Shown here piece after piece: positions 54,733 to 64,000 of a DNA stretch of 64,000 nt. Where the stretch lies: NCBI GenBank assembly GCA_018806985.1, contig JADANN010000458.1:3770774-3834773 (forward strand), in the 5' to 3' direction. Below the pieces are notes generated by a model. That model saw only the letters and a program-made list of their open reading frames with translations, was not told the origin of the DNA and did no database searches. This DNA is from Angiostrongylus vasorum. Its lineage: Eukaryota; Nematoda; Chromadorea; Rhabditida; Metastrongylidae. Within the stretch, counting starts at the first letter, position 1. Each line of letters opens with the position of its first letter. The position numbers were made by a program, and so were the translations under genes.

Positions 54733-57700
54733 GTGAGTGTCGAGTCCGAAACCTCGTTCACAGAGAGCGAGCACATCGCTCACAGGCGCTTTGAATACAT
54801 TTTGAATAGACAACCTGGCAAGTGAATACATCGATGGGAAACGTTTGTACCTAACTTTTCTGACCTTTACTTCTCAACGTTTTTGTGACCGTAGCGATCC
54901 GTATTGAATGCCAATTGTTTCAAGTAAATCAGTTTTGTATAGCTGCTTACGTTTTTTATGGATAACTATTAAGTTACTAAATTGGTACAAGAATTGTTAC
55001 GTATCCTGTCTACAAAGTTCAGTTGCTGACGGTGATCCAATTTGTCGTTAATCTTCGACAGTTCTTGCATTTTTTTGGCCTGTGTGAATTGTCGGTGACT
55101 CTGTGTCTCATAGCTTTTGTTTTGCATGGACAGAATAGTACTCGTACTAGGGATTTAGCTTGCCGAACGCCTTGGGATTCCTGTTTCGGAATCAAATGAA
55201 GCTATCTCTAACCGGAAAGGAGTAACTTGTTCTCGCCTTGGCAAGCGCTCCCAATCAAGCTCACCGACCACTAACTCCGTAAGTTCTGTGTAAACTGAAC
55301 TACGTTTTATAATTTTGTTCGACTCTCCGATTTTCTGTACAGCGTCCCTTTGCGTCTGCTGCACCAACGGGGTCTCCGTCTCCTCACTTTTTGGGAAACT
55401 GTTTGCCTACCCCAAAATGCAAAGGAGCGAAGGCGAAGGCCAACTGTTTTCGCGCTGGAGCCACCCCGAATTCCAGTCGCATCATTCCGGAACTCAGCCA
55501 TTTCGTCCAACTACTCCCTGATCTGACGCACGTCGGTAAGAAGGATCAAATGGAGCTTTACCATGTTCTCTATGAGAATGGTGTTAGGCTTCACGCATGC
55601 TTGGGAAACTATCTCTCCCTCTGCACCCCTGGTTCACCATCCACTGCTTGTCCGGTGAAAACAGTGAAAATGGCTACTCGTCTGTCTTCTTCCGAGCACT
55701 TTTCGCCAATCGAGAACACCATTTCACCGGAACGCATGGATCTAGCGTTTGAGGCATTATGCGATGAAATGCAGATCTCTGAAATATCGGTCTATCCAGA
55801 AATAGTGGGGATGTCACCGGAAGCCATTGATGAGTTTCTTCTCGAACATGGCTCTCGAGTTGCCATAGATATGGTGTATAAAGCTTTAAGACTCTACGCT
55901 GCTGCCGGCTTACGAAAGCCGCCAACACGTGCCGTGGAGAGCCTGATGGCTGCAACACAGGAAGGACCATCTCAGCCTGATTTGGATCGTCATGGGGATT
56001 CTACCGATGACGATGATGCTGGATATGGTGCTAATTTTGATGGACTGATACTGCTAGCCAGTTCCGCTGGGTTAACTAATTTGTTGACCATGCTTATACG
56101 TCTACGTGGATCAACGAATTTCACCATGGAGCAGGACTGTACTCCTTTGATGGAAGCATGTGCTGCAGGGAACGTGCGTAGCGTGAAGTGCCTTCTCGAT
56201 CTTGGTGCTGATGTCAATGCATACTCTATTTCTCAGAACACACCGTTAATTTATGCCGCTGCTGCTGGACAAGAAAAGGTTGTACGTATGTTGATCGAAC
56301 AAAAGTGTAATCTGGATCTACGTAATGAAAATGGACATTGTGCTTTGATGGAGGCTGCGAGCGCAGGTCATCTCAACATTGTGAAACTCCTTATTCAGTC
56401 AGGAGCGAAAGCCGTTTTTGTGAATATGAACAGCGAATTTAAGGAATCACCCTTAACTCTGGCTGCTTATAAGGGTTACACGGATGTGATCGAATATCTT
56501 TTGTCACTGGACGATTACGATCGCTCAACTCGTGATGAAGAATTGCATACGGCTCTCATGGAAGCAGCAATGGATGGGCATCTTGAGGTAGCTCGGGTCT
56601 TAATACAAGCTGGTGCACCCGTCAATCTAACAAGTGAGGCTTATGAAAGTCCACTTACACTATCTTGCTGTGGTGGGCACGCGGAGCTGGCAAAGCTACT
56701 AATCGACGCAGGTGCAAACATTGAGGAAACTAATGATGAAAATTACACTCCATTAATGGAAGCGGCTAGAGAAGGATATGTGCATGTAGTGAAGGTATTG
56801 CTTGAAAACGGTGCTCAAGTTAATGCAACAACAGATGAGACGATGGAAACAGCGCTCACAGTTGCTGCATGTGGTGGATTCACTGAGGTGTTAGACGTAC
56901 TGGTGAAATACGGAGGTGACCTAGAATTAGGTACGAACACACCTTTGATGGAAGCTGCTCAAGAAGGACATGCTTCTACCGTCAACTACATTCTTGCTGC
57001 TGTGAAACCGGGAGATCGTTCGGTGAAATTTCGACAACAGATGAATCAAGCTCTTTCGTTAGCATCTGAGAATGGTCATTTTGATGTTCTTCAGGTGTTG
57101 TACTCAAATGGCGCAGACTTGAATTTTGATTACGATGGACGAACTGCCTTAATGAAAGCGGCGAAAAATGGTTTTACCGAAATAGTAGAATTTCTGGTTA
57201 CGAAAGGAGCCGATGTAAACGCACGGTCCTCAAATGGAGATGCGACAGCTTTGTCACTGGCATGTTCTGCAGGTCACAGAGAGATTGTTAAGCTTTTGCT
57301 TAAGTGTGGTGCTGATCCGAATATTGAGCTTAAGGATGGCGTGACTTGTGTTATGGAAGCAGCGAGAAATGGTTTTGTAAACATAGTAGAGATGATGCTC
57401 GATCATAGCGGCGTTTTTCCTCAACCACCACGACCAGTAGCTGGTGGAGTTTTGCCTCAAATGGACAAAGGAAGTCCGCCTATACCTCCTCCACCACCAC
57501 CAACTCCCACGGCCTCCGTAAAGCAAAATGTAACAACTATGCGTCGTGGAAAGAAATCGTCATCCGTTACAACCACCTCGTTGAACATCCCGTCTGGTTG
57601 TGTTCCACCATTGCCAAAGGCGAACTGCGATGTACCTATCCCAGATCCAGCTACTTACAACTTGTCAGGATTCCCTTCTTCGCAGCCCGGGCATTATGTT

Positions 57701-60700
57701 TCATTGCCTGCAGATTTCTCTAACACCTCTGCACTAACTTGGTTCGCTTCATTATTCTCTGGTTTAGGTGATGGGAATACACCGGCATTTCCTTCTCCCG
57801 GCGGCGGTTGTCCAGTACAGCCAACAACTACATCATCAGTTTCTGCCGCCGAGATGAAGGCTAGAGTTGAGGCGTTCGAAATGTTGACGAAGACATCGCC
57901 ATTTCTCATGCAGTATCCTCCTAATATACCAATGGTCAATCCTTTCGATCCTCAGGCGCCAGTGCCTGGAACAGGTCTGAATTCGAATCCACTGACACTT
58001 GCTGATGTCTCGATTCCTGCAATCCACGAGATGCTGAATTGCGCTGATACTAAACAGAACGCACAGAACTGGAGTGAGTACATGCGTAAGCGATTTGCTG
58101 TTCAAACTGCGATGTACGAGTACCTTCCGCAGCGTTTGGAATGCGTAGCTGGCGACAACTTGTCTATTCCTCGTGCTGCAAGTTTACCTACTCAATCATT
58201 GTCGGCCCCGAGTACACCAGGTATGACGCTGGATAAGTCAGCAACAGTGGGGAGAGCAGTCTCTAATCAGATACTTCGTCGTACTCTGCCCACTGTAGCG
58301 CACTCTGTGAACTTAAGCACAAAGGCTTCACAAGCATCACTTTCTCCTGCAACTGTTTCGGGGCTAGTTCCTGCTCTTGGTGTGGTACAAGCTCCCATGT
58401 CCAACGTCGCGGCACCTGCTTCCTCGGGTTTCGCCAATCTCCGACGTGCTCATAGTGAGGGTGATGATCTTGACATCACTAGGGCAACAGCTAGTCAACG
58501 TGCTGCGTTTAATGTCGACAAGGCGACAGAATCAAATAATGATACTCCTTTGACGTTAGCTTGTTCTAATGGTCATGCTCAAATGGTTGATGTTCTGGTT
58601 TGTAGAGGTGCCAACATTGAACATCGGGATAAGAAGGGGTTCACACCTCTTATACTGGCAGCAACGGGTGGACATCGGGACGTAGTGGAATTACTTCTCA
58701 ACAGCGGAGCTCAAATTGAAGCACAATCAGAACGTACGAAGGATACCGCCCTTTCGCTCGCATGTTCTGGTGGTCGAAAAGAAGTGGTAGAACTCCTTCT
58801 CAGTCGAGGTGCAAATAAGGAGCATCGTAATGTCAGTGACTATACGCCGTTGTCTCTGGCTGCTTCTGGAGGATATGTGGAAATAGTAAATATGCTGCTA
58901 AACGCTGGTGCCGAAATCAATTCAAGAACTGGCAGTAAACTTGGGATATCGCCACTAATGTTGGCAGCCATGAATGGTCATAAGGAGGCAACTCGTGTAC
59001 TTCTAGAACAAGGCTCTGACATAAATGCACAGATCGAAACAAACAGAAACACCGCGCTAACTTTGGCTTGCTTCCAAGGACGGACAGAAGTTGTTGGGTT
59101 ATTGCTTCAGTACAATGCGAACGTCGAACATCGAGCGAAGACTGGTCTTACTCCACTAATGGAAGCAGCAAATGGAGGATATGTCGAGGTTGGCGAATTG
59201 CTTTTGGATGCGTGCGCTGATCCTAACACTGCCCCAGTACCCTCGAGTCGTGATACTGCTCTCACTATTGCCGCAGACAAGGGTCATGAACGATTTGTTG
59301 ATATGCTAGTGAATCGAGGAGCTCATATCGACGCTAGAAATAAAAAGGTAGGAACAATCATTAATTTTCCATAGATTTGTACCATGGTGGTTGGACGGTT
59401 TTTTGTAATTTAATTTGATATTGCATTTATGGCGAATTCATTTGGAATTTTTATCGTAATGATCATAACCATAGTCTAGCTCTTAGTTGTCGCTTTCTCA
59501 AATATCTTGTTTTCAGCAGTCATATTGTCACTCCATCGTTGCTTTATTAGTGAAGGTGTCAATTTTACTTCATAGGAGAAGCGTTTATTACTATTTAGTA
59601 GTTGCATGACCAAATATCACATATGTCACGCTGTGCGGATCAAGGCATTTCTTGCATTCGATTCGTTTCCTCACATCTACCATTCTTAAAGGTCTGCAAA
59701 CTTTTTTTGCATATGACTTCGACTGCTGCTTGGGTGTTTTTTTTTATCTTTATCACGAATGCCATTGAATACTGCTCGTATCCTTTCTTCCTGAAGTTCT
59801 TTCTGGGATAGCCGTGCTAGAGCGTTCGCATGTGGATTACAGGGAGTGGCGTTATCCTGTAAAGTCTGGTACCATTTCCACCACTTTTCCGACTCCGATG
59901 AGACGAGAGGGTTGATGGGTCTCGTGTGGGGTCGAACCAGGGCCCGGGTAAGTTGGGCCGTCGACGTAATGAATAGAGTTGATGCCACAGCGCTACCTTT
60001 AAGTTAAGCGTTAGATAGTTTAGTTTATGTAAGATATTGTTGTACGACTTGTTTCATATTACATTTCGAAACCTAGGGTGGCTTCTACTTTTGGTTTATA
60101 CCTTCTTGATTTCACTCATGGAATAGTTTGTTACGTGTACATGTTTACCTACGTTTCGAATGCATGATTTATCAAGTGTAATATTATCATTTTGCAGGTG
60201 TACTCATCTGATTGCTATATAGTGGAAGGAAGTTTTTTTACTATTATCAGTTGTACTTCAGGGGTTGTACTGCACTGTGGTTAGCATGTCATGGTGGGCA
60301 TCTAGAAACTGTGCAGACATTGGTCAAACATGGTGCTGATGTTGACATGCAAGACAATCGTAAGATGTCTCCGTTGATGGTAGCTTTTCGAAAAGGTCAC
60401 GTTAAGGTTGGTCGCACGTACAGAGCTCTTAAAAGCTACTATCTTCAGAATTTAGTGAACAAGAAGGAAAGTTAGCAGCGTCAATCAGCTGGCAGAACCA
60501 GCGTTAGTGTTACATATGAAAACTCAGTGAAACGGCAGCTGTCATTCTGACAGCTACAGTACAATTCAAAAGTGCGGCAGATGTAGCTTTTTGTCCTTCA
60601 TTGCCATATCAAGAGAATTTTTTTGCTAGAACGGAATTGAGAAATGAGATCGAAAAAATATGCGCGATTGTGTTGTTTTTTTGTGCTATTTAAAAATCTT

Positions 60701-62908
60701 TCGGGATCAGACCCCAAAGTTTCAGCCTACTGTATCATGTTTATGATGGAAGATGGGTATTAGTCCAATATTTTTTATTGCAGGTAGTTCAACACATGGT
60801 TCAACACGTACGCCAATTTCCAGGAGATCAAGAGTTGTCTCGTTATCTCACAACGATAAGTGAAGCAGTGAGTTTTTCAATGTAAAATTTAAACAAACAT
60901 AAGGCAGGTGACTATCATAAGATGTACACTTTGTTAGCGATGTGATGTCCAAGGGTTAATCCAAAGTACTAGTATACTTTTGATACTGACTATGGTTGCA
61001 GGATCTTCTGCAGAACTGTCGAGAATGCATGGACCTTATTGTAAAAGCAAAGAATGCCCAAGCCGAAGAAGCGAATCGTGCTGCTGAAAGCCTTTTAGCA
61101 CTTCTGGCTGAAGAGGTAATTGGTGATAGAATGCATTATTATCTTCAGCGTTGTAGTTTGAATTTAGAGTTTTAAAACGTTGATCTTCTGTAGGAGGAAG
61201 CTGCGCGATCCAAAAAGCAGGCGAAAATGCGCAAAAAGGAAAAGAAGAAGGAGAAGAAGGCGAAAAAACAAGATTGTACTGAAAAGGAGCGTAATGTGGC
61301 GGCACCTACTGAGACGCAAACTCGGGTACAGCAGTCTTCACCGATTAATCGAGTCAAGGAAGAGAGCGAGGTACATGTTTCGCATATGTCAAAAAACAAT
61401 TTTACTTGGTATTTGAGGTGGTTGTCATTACTTGTATTTTCTAATAGAGTTCCCGATTCATTTGGTAGAGGTTCAGTCTATTTTAACACATTCGCTTCAT
61501 CGTGAACTGTATAGAAGCCACACGATGGGAAAATAATGTCGGCTTCCAGCTTTAAACAAACAATTCTCTGTTCACTGTCAGTTTTACTAATTGCAATGGA
61601 AATTGCTAGGATCTACAAATCTTTGCCTATAAGGTAAACGTCCACCTGCTTTACCATGGTGAGATTCTAATATGACTCCACGACATTTATTTTTTTCCAG
61701 TTTATTAAATCTATCCTCATATTTCGACGCTGACTTTACATACCATCGCAGGTCACTGTTTAGATCAGATATCACCTTCACAATGCTCGATAAAATCGAA
61801 TGCATGGTGAATCCCTCTGAGTTTGGTCAACGCCGAGATGGCTTATTTATGATGATTTATTTAGGGAGCTTAAGGAGTTGAGGGGCTTTACTCTGTCTGC
61901 TTAATAATAGATGAGTTTCTCCAAACATATCTGGTTTTTAAAGCCGCTTAGAATTAAAATTTCCGGAAAGTGAGGACGGTTTTTCTCCACATGACTCGGA
62001 ATCGAGTAATGTAGCACTTATTGCACTCGAATCGTTCACTTGCATCCATCAACCGTGAAGGTTTCCAAACTTTCCCTTATAGGTACGACTACTGCTTGAA
62101 ATGTTTTGGTCTTCATTATGAATGTGGTTGAGTATTGGTGGAGTTGATTCTGTTTTGAACGCCGAGATAACCCTAATAGGGCATTTTGTACTTTAACTGA
62201 GGAGAATGCTTTGGTGACGGACAGTTCTGGCACCAATTTTTTCTACCTCTGATGGAGGCTTGATGGACTTTTAGCGGGTCGAACTAATGCGTGCATCCGC
62301 ATGTATCCGTTCGGCCTTGCACATAATGAAAGTACCACTGCGTTATGCACACCACCTCCGTAAACCAAATTTCATTCTTTAAGCCCACCAAGTTAAGCTG
62401 AGAATCCACAAACTTCATCGACACTTCCTGAAACGTTGTAAATTTCTGTTGTAGGAGTTCCATACAATGGCTTCACTGTATTTGACATTGGTTGAATAAG
62501 AAGGATTTCCTCTTATTCACAAAGCTTTATAGATCTCAATGGTTCTTATTTCAATCAGTAAGGATAACGACGGGTTGAGATATCTGGATTTATATTTAGA
62601 AGCGGCCATTATATTCGCACTTAAGAGTGGAAATTAATTGATATCGGGCTGAGTGATGAGTATAATATGATCGCAAGACCTCAGAGAAGTAAGCTCGAAA
62701 ATTAACGGTTACATGTGACTGTATGTTGACGTATTTGAGCTGTGAAAACACTTTGGATAGTAAACTTTGTTCAATGTGTGACACTCGGTTAGTCATACAG
62801 CTTTGCTAAAATCGTCACTCCAAGATCGTTGATCCACATTTCTTTAAGTTTGACTGACTTAACGTTTTGAAAACTTCTTTGTTTGGATATTTATACGCAA
62901 TTCGCGCA

Positions 62909-62968
<60 letters not shown>

Positions 62969-63589
62969 ATATAATGATATACGCAGGATTATTCTGATGA
63001 CGGGTCTGACTCTTTGGCAGCGAAAAAAGAGAAAACTTCTGTTGCTGTTGATGCAATGGTTGGTTTTAGTTTCTTCACAAATCATTGCCACTACTTAATT
63101 TTCGAAGTTTTTTCTGATTTTTTTATTATCATTTCTTCTTTTCTTAGAACAACGATCGTGTCCCCAAAATGCGTGCTGTTGAAGAACCACTGCCTGCTTC
63201 GGTTGTTAGTGAACGCTCCAGCGTCTCCCTCAATCGGCAGCAGAAGCGGTCGGCTATTCGTCGCAACCGTAATGAAAGCGGAAAAAGTGAATTTTAGTAA
63301 TTTTATGTAATTTATGTTTAGTTCATTGCTCCCAGTTTATTGTTCGTAGTTTTATGGCATTGAAGGTTCAAACGGTCAAACACTAACTCCTCTAAGTAAC
63401 GCTGTTGTTTCTTCAAAAAATGCTGTTCCGTCGGTTCTCGTTTCAAAAAGTGCTGTGCACACAGATGAGTGGGTGAAAGCGAGCAAGAAGTCTAAAGCGT
63501 CGAGTAGACCGAAGAATAGTACGGTCTGTTCAGTTGGAAAGGACTTTTACTTAGACGATAATTATAGTGGTTGGAAGGATGTAGAATTG
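54688..63589 (+). CDS. mask: MASK ortholog (ANKHD1/ANKRD17 family), 3' end outside window
   Basis: Ten coding exons, joined in the order given in the summary, encode about 1708 residues. Domains: N-terminal region 1-287; ankyrin block 1, about residues 288-745 (about 14 repeats); Pro/Ser/Thr-rich linker 746-1120; ankyrin block 2, about 1121-1450 (10 repeats, the last two in exons 4-5); a conserved post-ankyrin helix (QFPGDQELSRYLTTIS, CRECMDLIVKAKNAQAEEAN); and a Lys/Glu coiled tail. Family members are large cytoplasmic/nuclear scaffold proteins with two ankyrin blocks and one KH RNA-binding domain; Drosophila Mask acts with receptor tyrosine kinase and Hippo/Yorkie signalling. The KH domain should lie in exons right of the window. 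All introns are phase 0 except the last (phase 1). The extra G at exon 4 is discussed separately. Confidence 0.93.
55159..55278 (+). CDS. mask: mask exon 2
   Basis: 40 codons: LAERLGIPVSESNEAISNRK then GVTCSRLGKRSQSSSPTTNS. Acceptor 'ggatttag', donor gtaagt, both phase 0. Ser-rich and likely unstructured. The following intron is only 64 bp. Confidence 0.75.
55343..59347 (+). CDS. mask: mask exon 3, 4005 nt, both ankyrin blocks
   Basis: One uninterrupted frame of 1335 codons after acceptor 'ttttctgtacag', starting RPFASAAPTGSPSPHFLGN. The block 1 repeats carry typical TPLMEAA, GHxEVVKLLL and GADVN words (for example DCTPLMEACAAGNVRSVKCL). The linker holds a Pro run near residue 765-780. Block 2 begins NDTPLTLACSNGHAQMVDVL. 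It ends HIDARNKK at donor gtagga. For a hookworm-like gene a 4-kb exon is unusual; most exons downstream are 72-224 nt. Confidence 0.93.
59620..59995 (-). mobile_element. SINE family C in mask intron 3
   Basis: Minus strand head 'tagcgctgtggcatcaactc' and B-box-like 'ctggttcgaccccac', central 'catcaaccctctcgtctcat'. The tail near 59620 is A-rich. It is antisense to the gene. Confidence 0.7.
60263..60406 (+). CDS. mask: mask exon 4 (ankyrin repeats), junction one base off
   Basis: Encodes GCTALWLACHGGHLETVQTL, then VKHGADVDMQD and NRKMSPLMVAFRKGHVK, which continues block 2 exactly. The canonical acceptor 'acttcag' would start the exon at 60262, adding one G and breaking the frame from exon 3. 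The frame-compatible exon is 144 nt from 60263. The G run (caggggtt) makes a base-count error likely. Confidence 0.8.
60407..60783. other. mask intron 4
   Basis: AT-rich intron with no repeat recognised. Confidence 0.6.
60784..60867 (+). CDS. mask: mask exon 5
   Basis: 28 codons: VVQHMVQHVRQFPGDQELSR then YLTTISEA. It matches the family segment that follows the last ankyrin repeat. Acceptor 'tttattgcag', donor gtgagt, phase 0. Confidence 0.88.
61002..61115 (+). CDS. mask: mask exon 6
   Basis: 38 codons: DLLQNCRECMDLIVKAKNAQ then AEEANRAAESLLALLAEE. This is the conserved C-x2-C-M-x2-I-V-K-A-K helix of the MASK family. Donor gtaatt. Confidence 0.9.
61194..61370 (+). CDS. mask: mask exon 7 (basic coiled tail)
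   Basis: 59 codons: EEAARSKKQAKMRKKEKKKE then KKAKKQD, and a polar stretch to RVKEESE. The Lys/Glu-rich helix is typical of the region after block 2. It may act in RNA or partner binding; that is inference. Donor gtacat. Confidence 0.88.
61735..61850 (+). mobile_element. SINE family B 3' part in mask intron 7
   Basis: 'accatcgcaggtcactgt', 'acaatgctcgataaaatcg', 'ggtcaacgccgagatggc' match the last third of family B, diverged. Confidence 0.6.
62020..62350 (-). mobile_element. SINE family C in mask intron 7
   Basis: Minus strand: 'tgcataacgcagtggtact' (A box), a drifted B box, 'catcaagcctccatcagagg', and the fold-back part 'ctattagggttatctcggc'. Old copy. Confidence 0.6.
62912..62976. repeat. 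(TA)n/(TATG)n microsatellite
   Basis: About 45 bp of pure TA followed by gtatgtatgtatatata, just upstream of the exon 8 acceptor. Length is likely variable between individuals. Confidence 0.95.
62987..63058 (+). CDS. mask: mask exon 8
   Basis: 24 codons: DYSDDGSDSLAAKKEKTSVA then VDAM. Acceptor 'tacgcag', only about 10 bp after the (TA)n/(TATG)n tract. Phase 0 on both sides. Confidence 0.7.
63148..63286 (+). CDS. mask: mask exon 9
   Basis: Begins NNDRVPKMRAVEEPLPASVV and contains RQQKRSAIRRNRNESGK. It ends in phase 1 at donor gtgaat; reading on meets TAG, so the splice is needed. Confidence 0.75.
63366..63589 (+). CDS. mask: mask exon 10
   Basis: Starts with GT, which completes the Ser codon split by the 79-bp intron, then SNGQTLTPLSNAVVSSKNAV and onwards to YLDDNYSGWKDVEL at donor gttagc. 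The phase match supports the model. The gene continues past the window. Confidence 0.75.
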
Positions 63590-63897
63590 GTTAGCCTTTC
63601 AATTTGTTGTAGGAATTGCTGTTTATATGCATTATTGTCACCTTTAATATCATTATTATTATGAGCACTTTTACTATTTCTTATTATTACTACTATCGTT
63701 GTCGTTATTGTTATCACTAACTACCTATTTGCTTGGATACTTAGAAAGCTCATCCTTACACATTGTGCTGTTCGTATCACTTCCGTTAGTTTCGCTGTCG
63801 TGGTACCGTTATTCATCTAAGTAATGGAGTTTGAACGGAGGCTACAGCAACGACATAGGGCTTTGTGGATTTTTGCATCAGTAACGTTCTAAATGGG

Positions 63898-64000
63898 GTG
63901 CCTGTAGCCAAGTGTTTAGATCTGCCCTGCAATACACATGGGTTCGATCCCATGCTCCAGTCTCACCAAGCCTTTCATCTCTCCCGTTTCGGCAAATTGT
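63898..64000 (+). mobile_element. SINE family B head in mask intron 10, cut by window end
   Basis: A-box-like 'tgtagccaagtgttta', B box 'tgggttcgatcccatg', then 'accaagcctttcatctctcc'. The B box here is closer to a real tRNA T-arm than in other copies. Confidence 0.75.

Noticed and set aside
57254..58105. Minus-strand frames across mask exon 3
   Set aside because: They are antisense shadows of a strongly coding exon.
60198..60262. Alternative mask exon 4 start at 60198 (acceptor tttgcag)
   Set aside because: The frame that continues the ankyrin repeat meets a TGA between 60198 and 60262, and the phase does not fit exon 3.
1..64000. CRISPR arrays, bacterial operons, rRNA genes
   Set aside because: No regularly spaced short direct repeats, no polycistronic bacterial-type frames and no rRNA-like conserved blocks were seen. 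The window is eukaryotic with introns.

Overview
The window looks like a piece of a strongylid nematode genome, most likely a hookworm (Ancylostoma/Necator type). Three things point there: small GT-AG introns with short nematode-style acceptors; RTE-type LINE and Penelope-like (PLE) fragments whose reading frames resemble those that crowd hookworm genomes; and one clear conserved metazoan gene. All assignments were made by reading; no search was run.

Right part (about 53.4-63.6 kb): the 5' two thirds of the ortholog of MASK (Drosophila mask; human ANKHD1/ANKRD17), plus strand. The model has ten coding exons: 54688-54732, 55159-55278, 55343-59347, 60263-60406, 60784-60867, 61002-61115, 61194-61370, 62987-63058, 63148-63286 and 63366-63589. 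It encodes about 1708 residues with two ankyrin blocks (about 14 and 10 repeats), a Pro/Ser/Thr-rich linker and a basic coiled tail. The KH domain would lie beyond the right edge. One exon is 4 kb, and one junction carries an extra G.

Left part (0-42 kb): three copies, in alternating orientation, of a large duplicated segment: copy 1 (0.48-7.6 kb, cut by the window start), copy 2 (10.5-20.4 kb, inverted) and copy 3 (27.1-41.6 kb). The segment carries a decayed multi-exon gene family. Its exons, including a C2H2 zinc-finger exon of exactly 112 nt in two copies, keep their splice sites between copies. Each copy has its own nested insertions, several with a matching empty site in a sister copy, so insertion boundaries and target duplications can be read directly.

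The remaining sequence is a dense repeat field: (A) a fold-back family with 11-18 bp target duplications, including a 750-bp palindrome at 51 kb; (B) and (C) two tRNA-headed SINE families sharing a central domain; (D) a SINE-like element joining an RTE 5' UTR to an RTE-like 3' tail; RTE copies with deleted RT cores; PLE copies with RT and GIY-YIG pieces; and about a dozen hammerhead-ribozyme-like motifs tied to PLE 3' regions and to a 0.5-kb inverted element (E). No rRNA, functional tRNA, CRISPR array or bacterial-type operon was seen.
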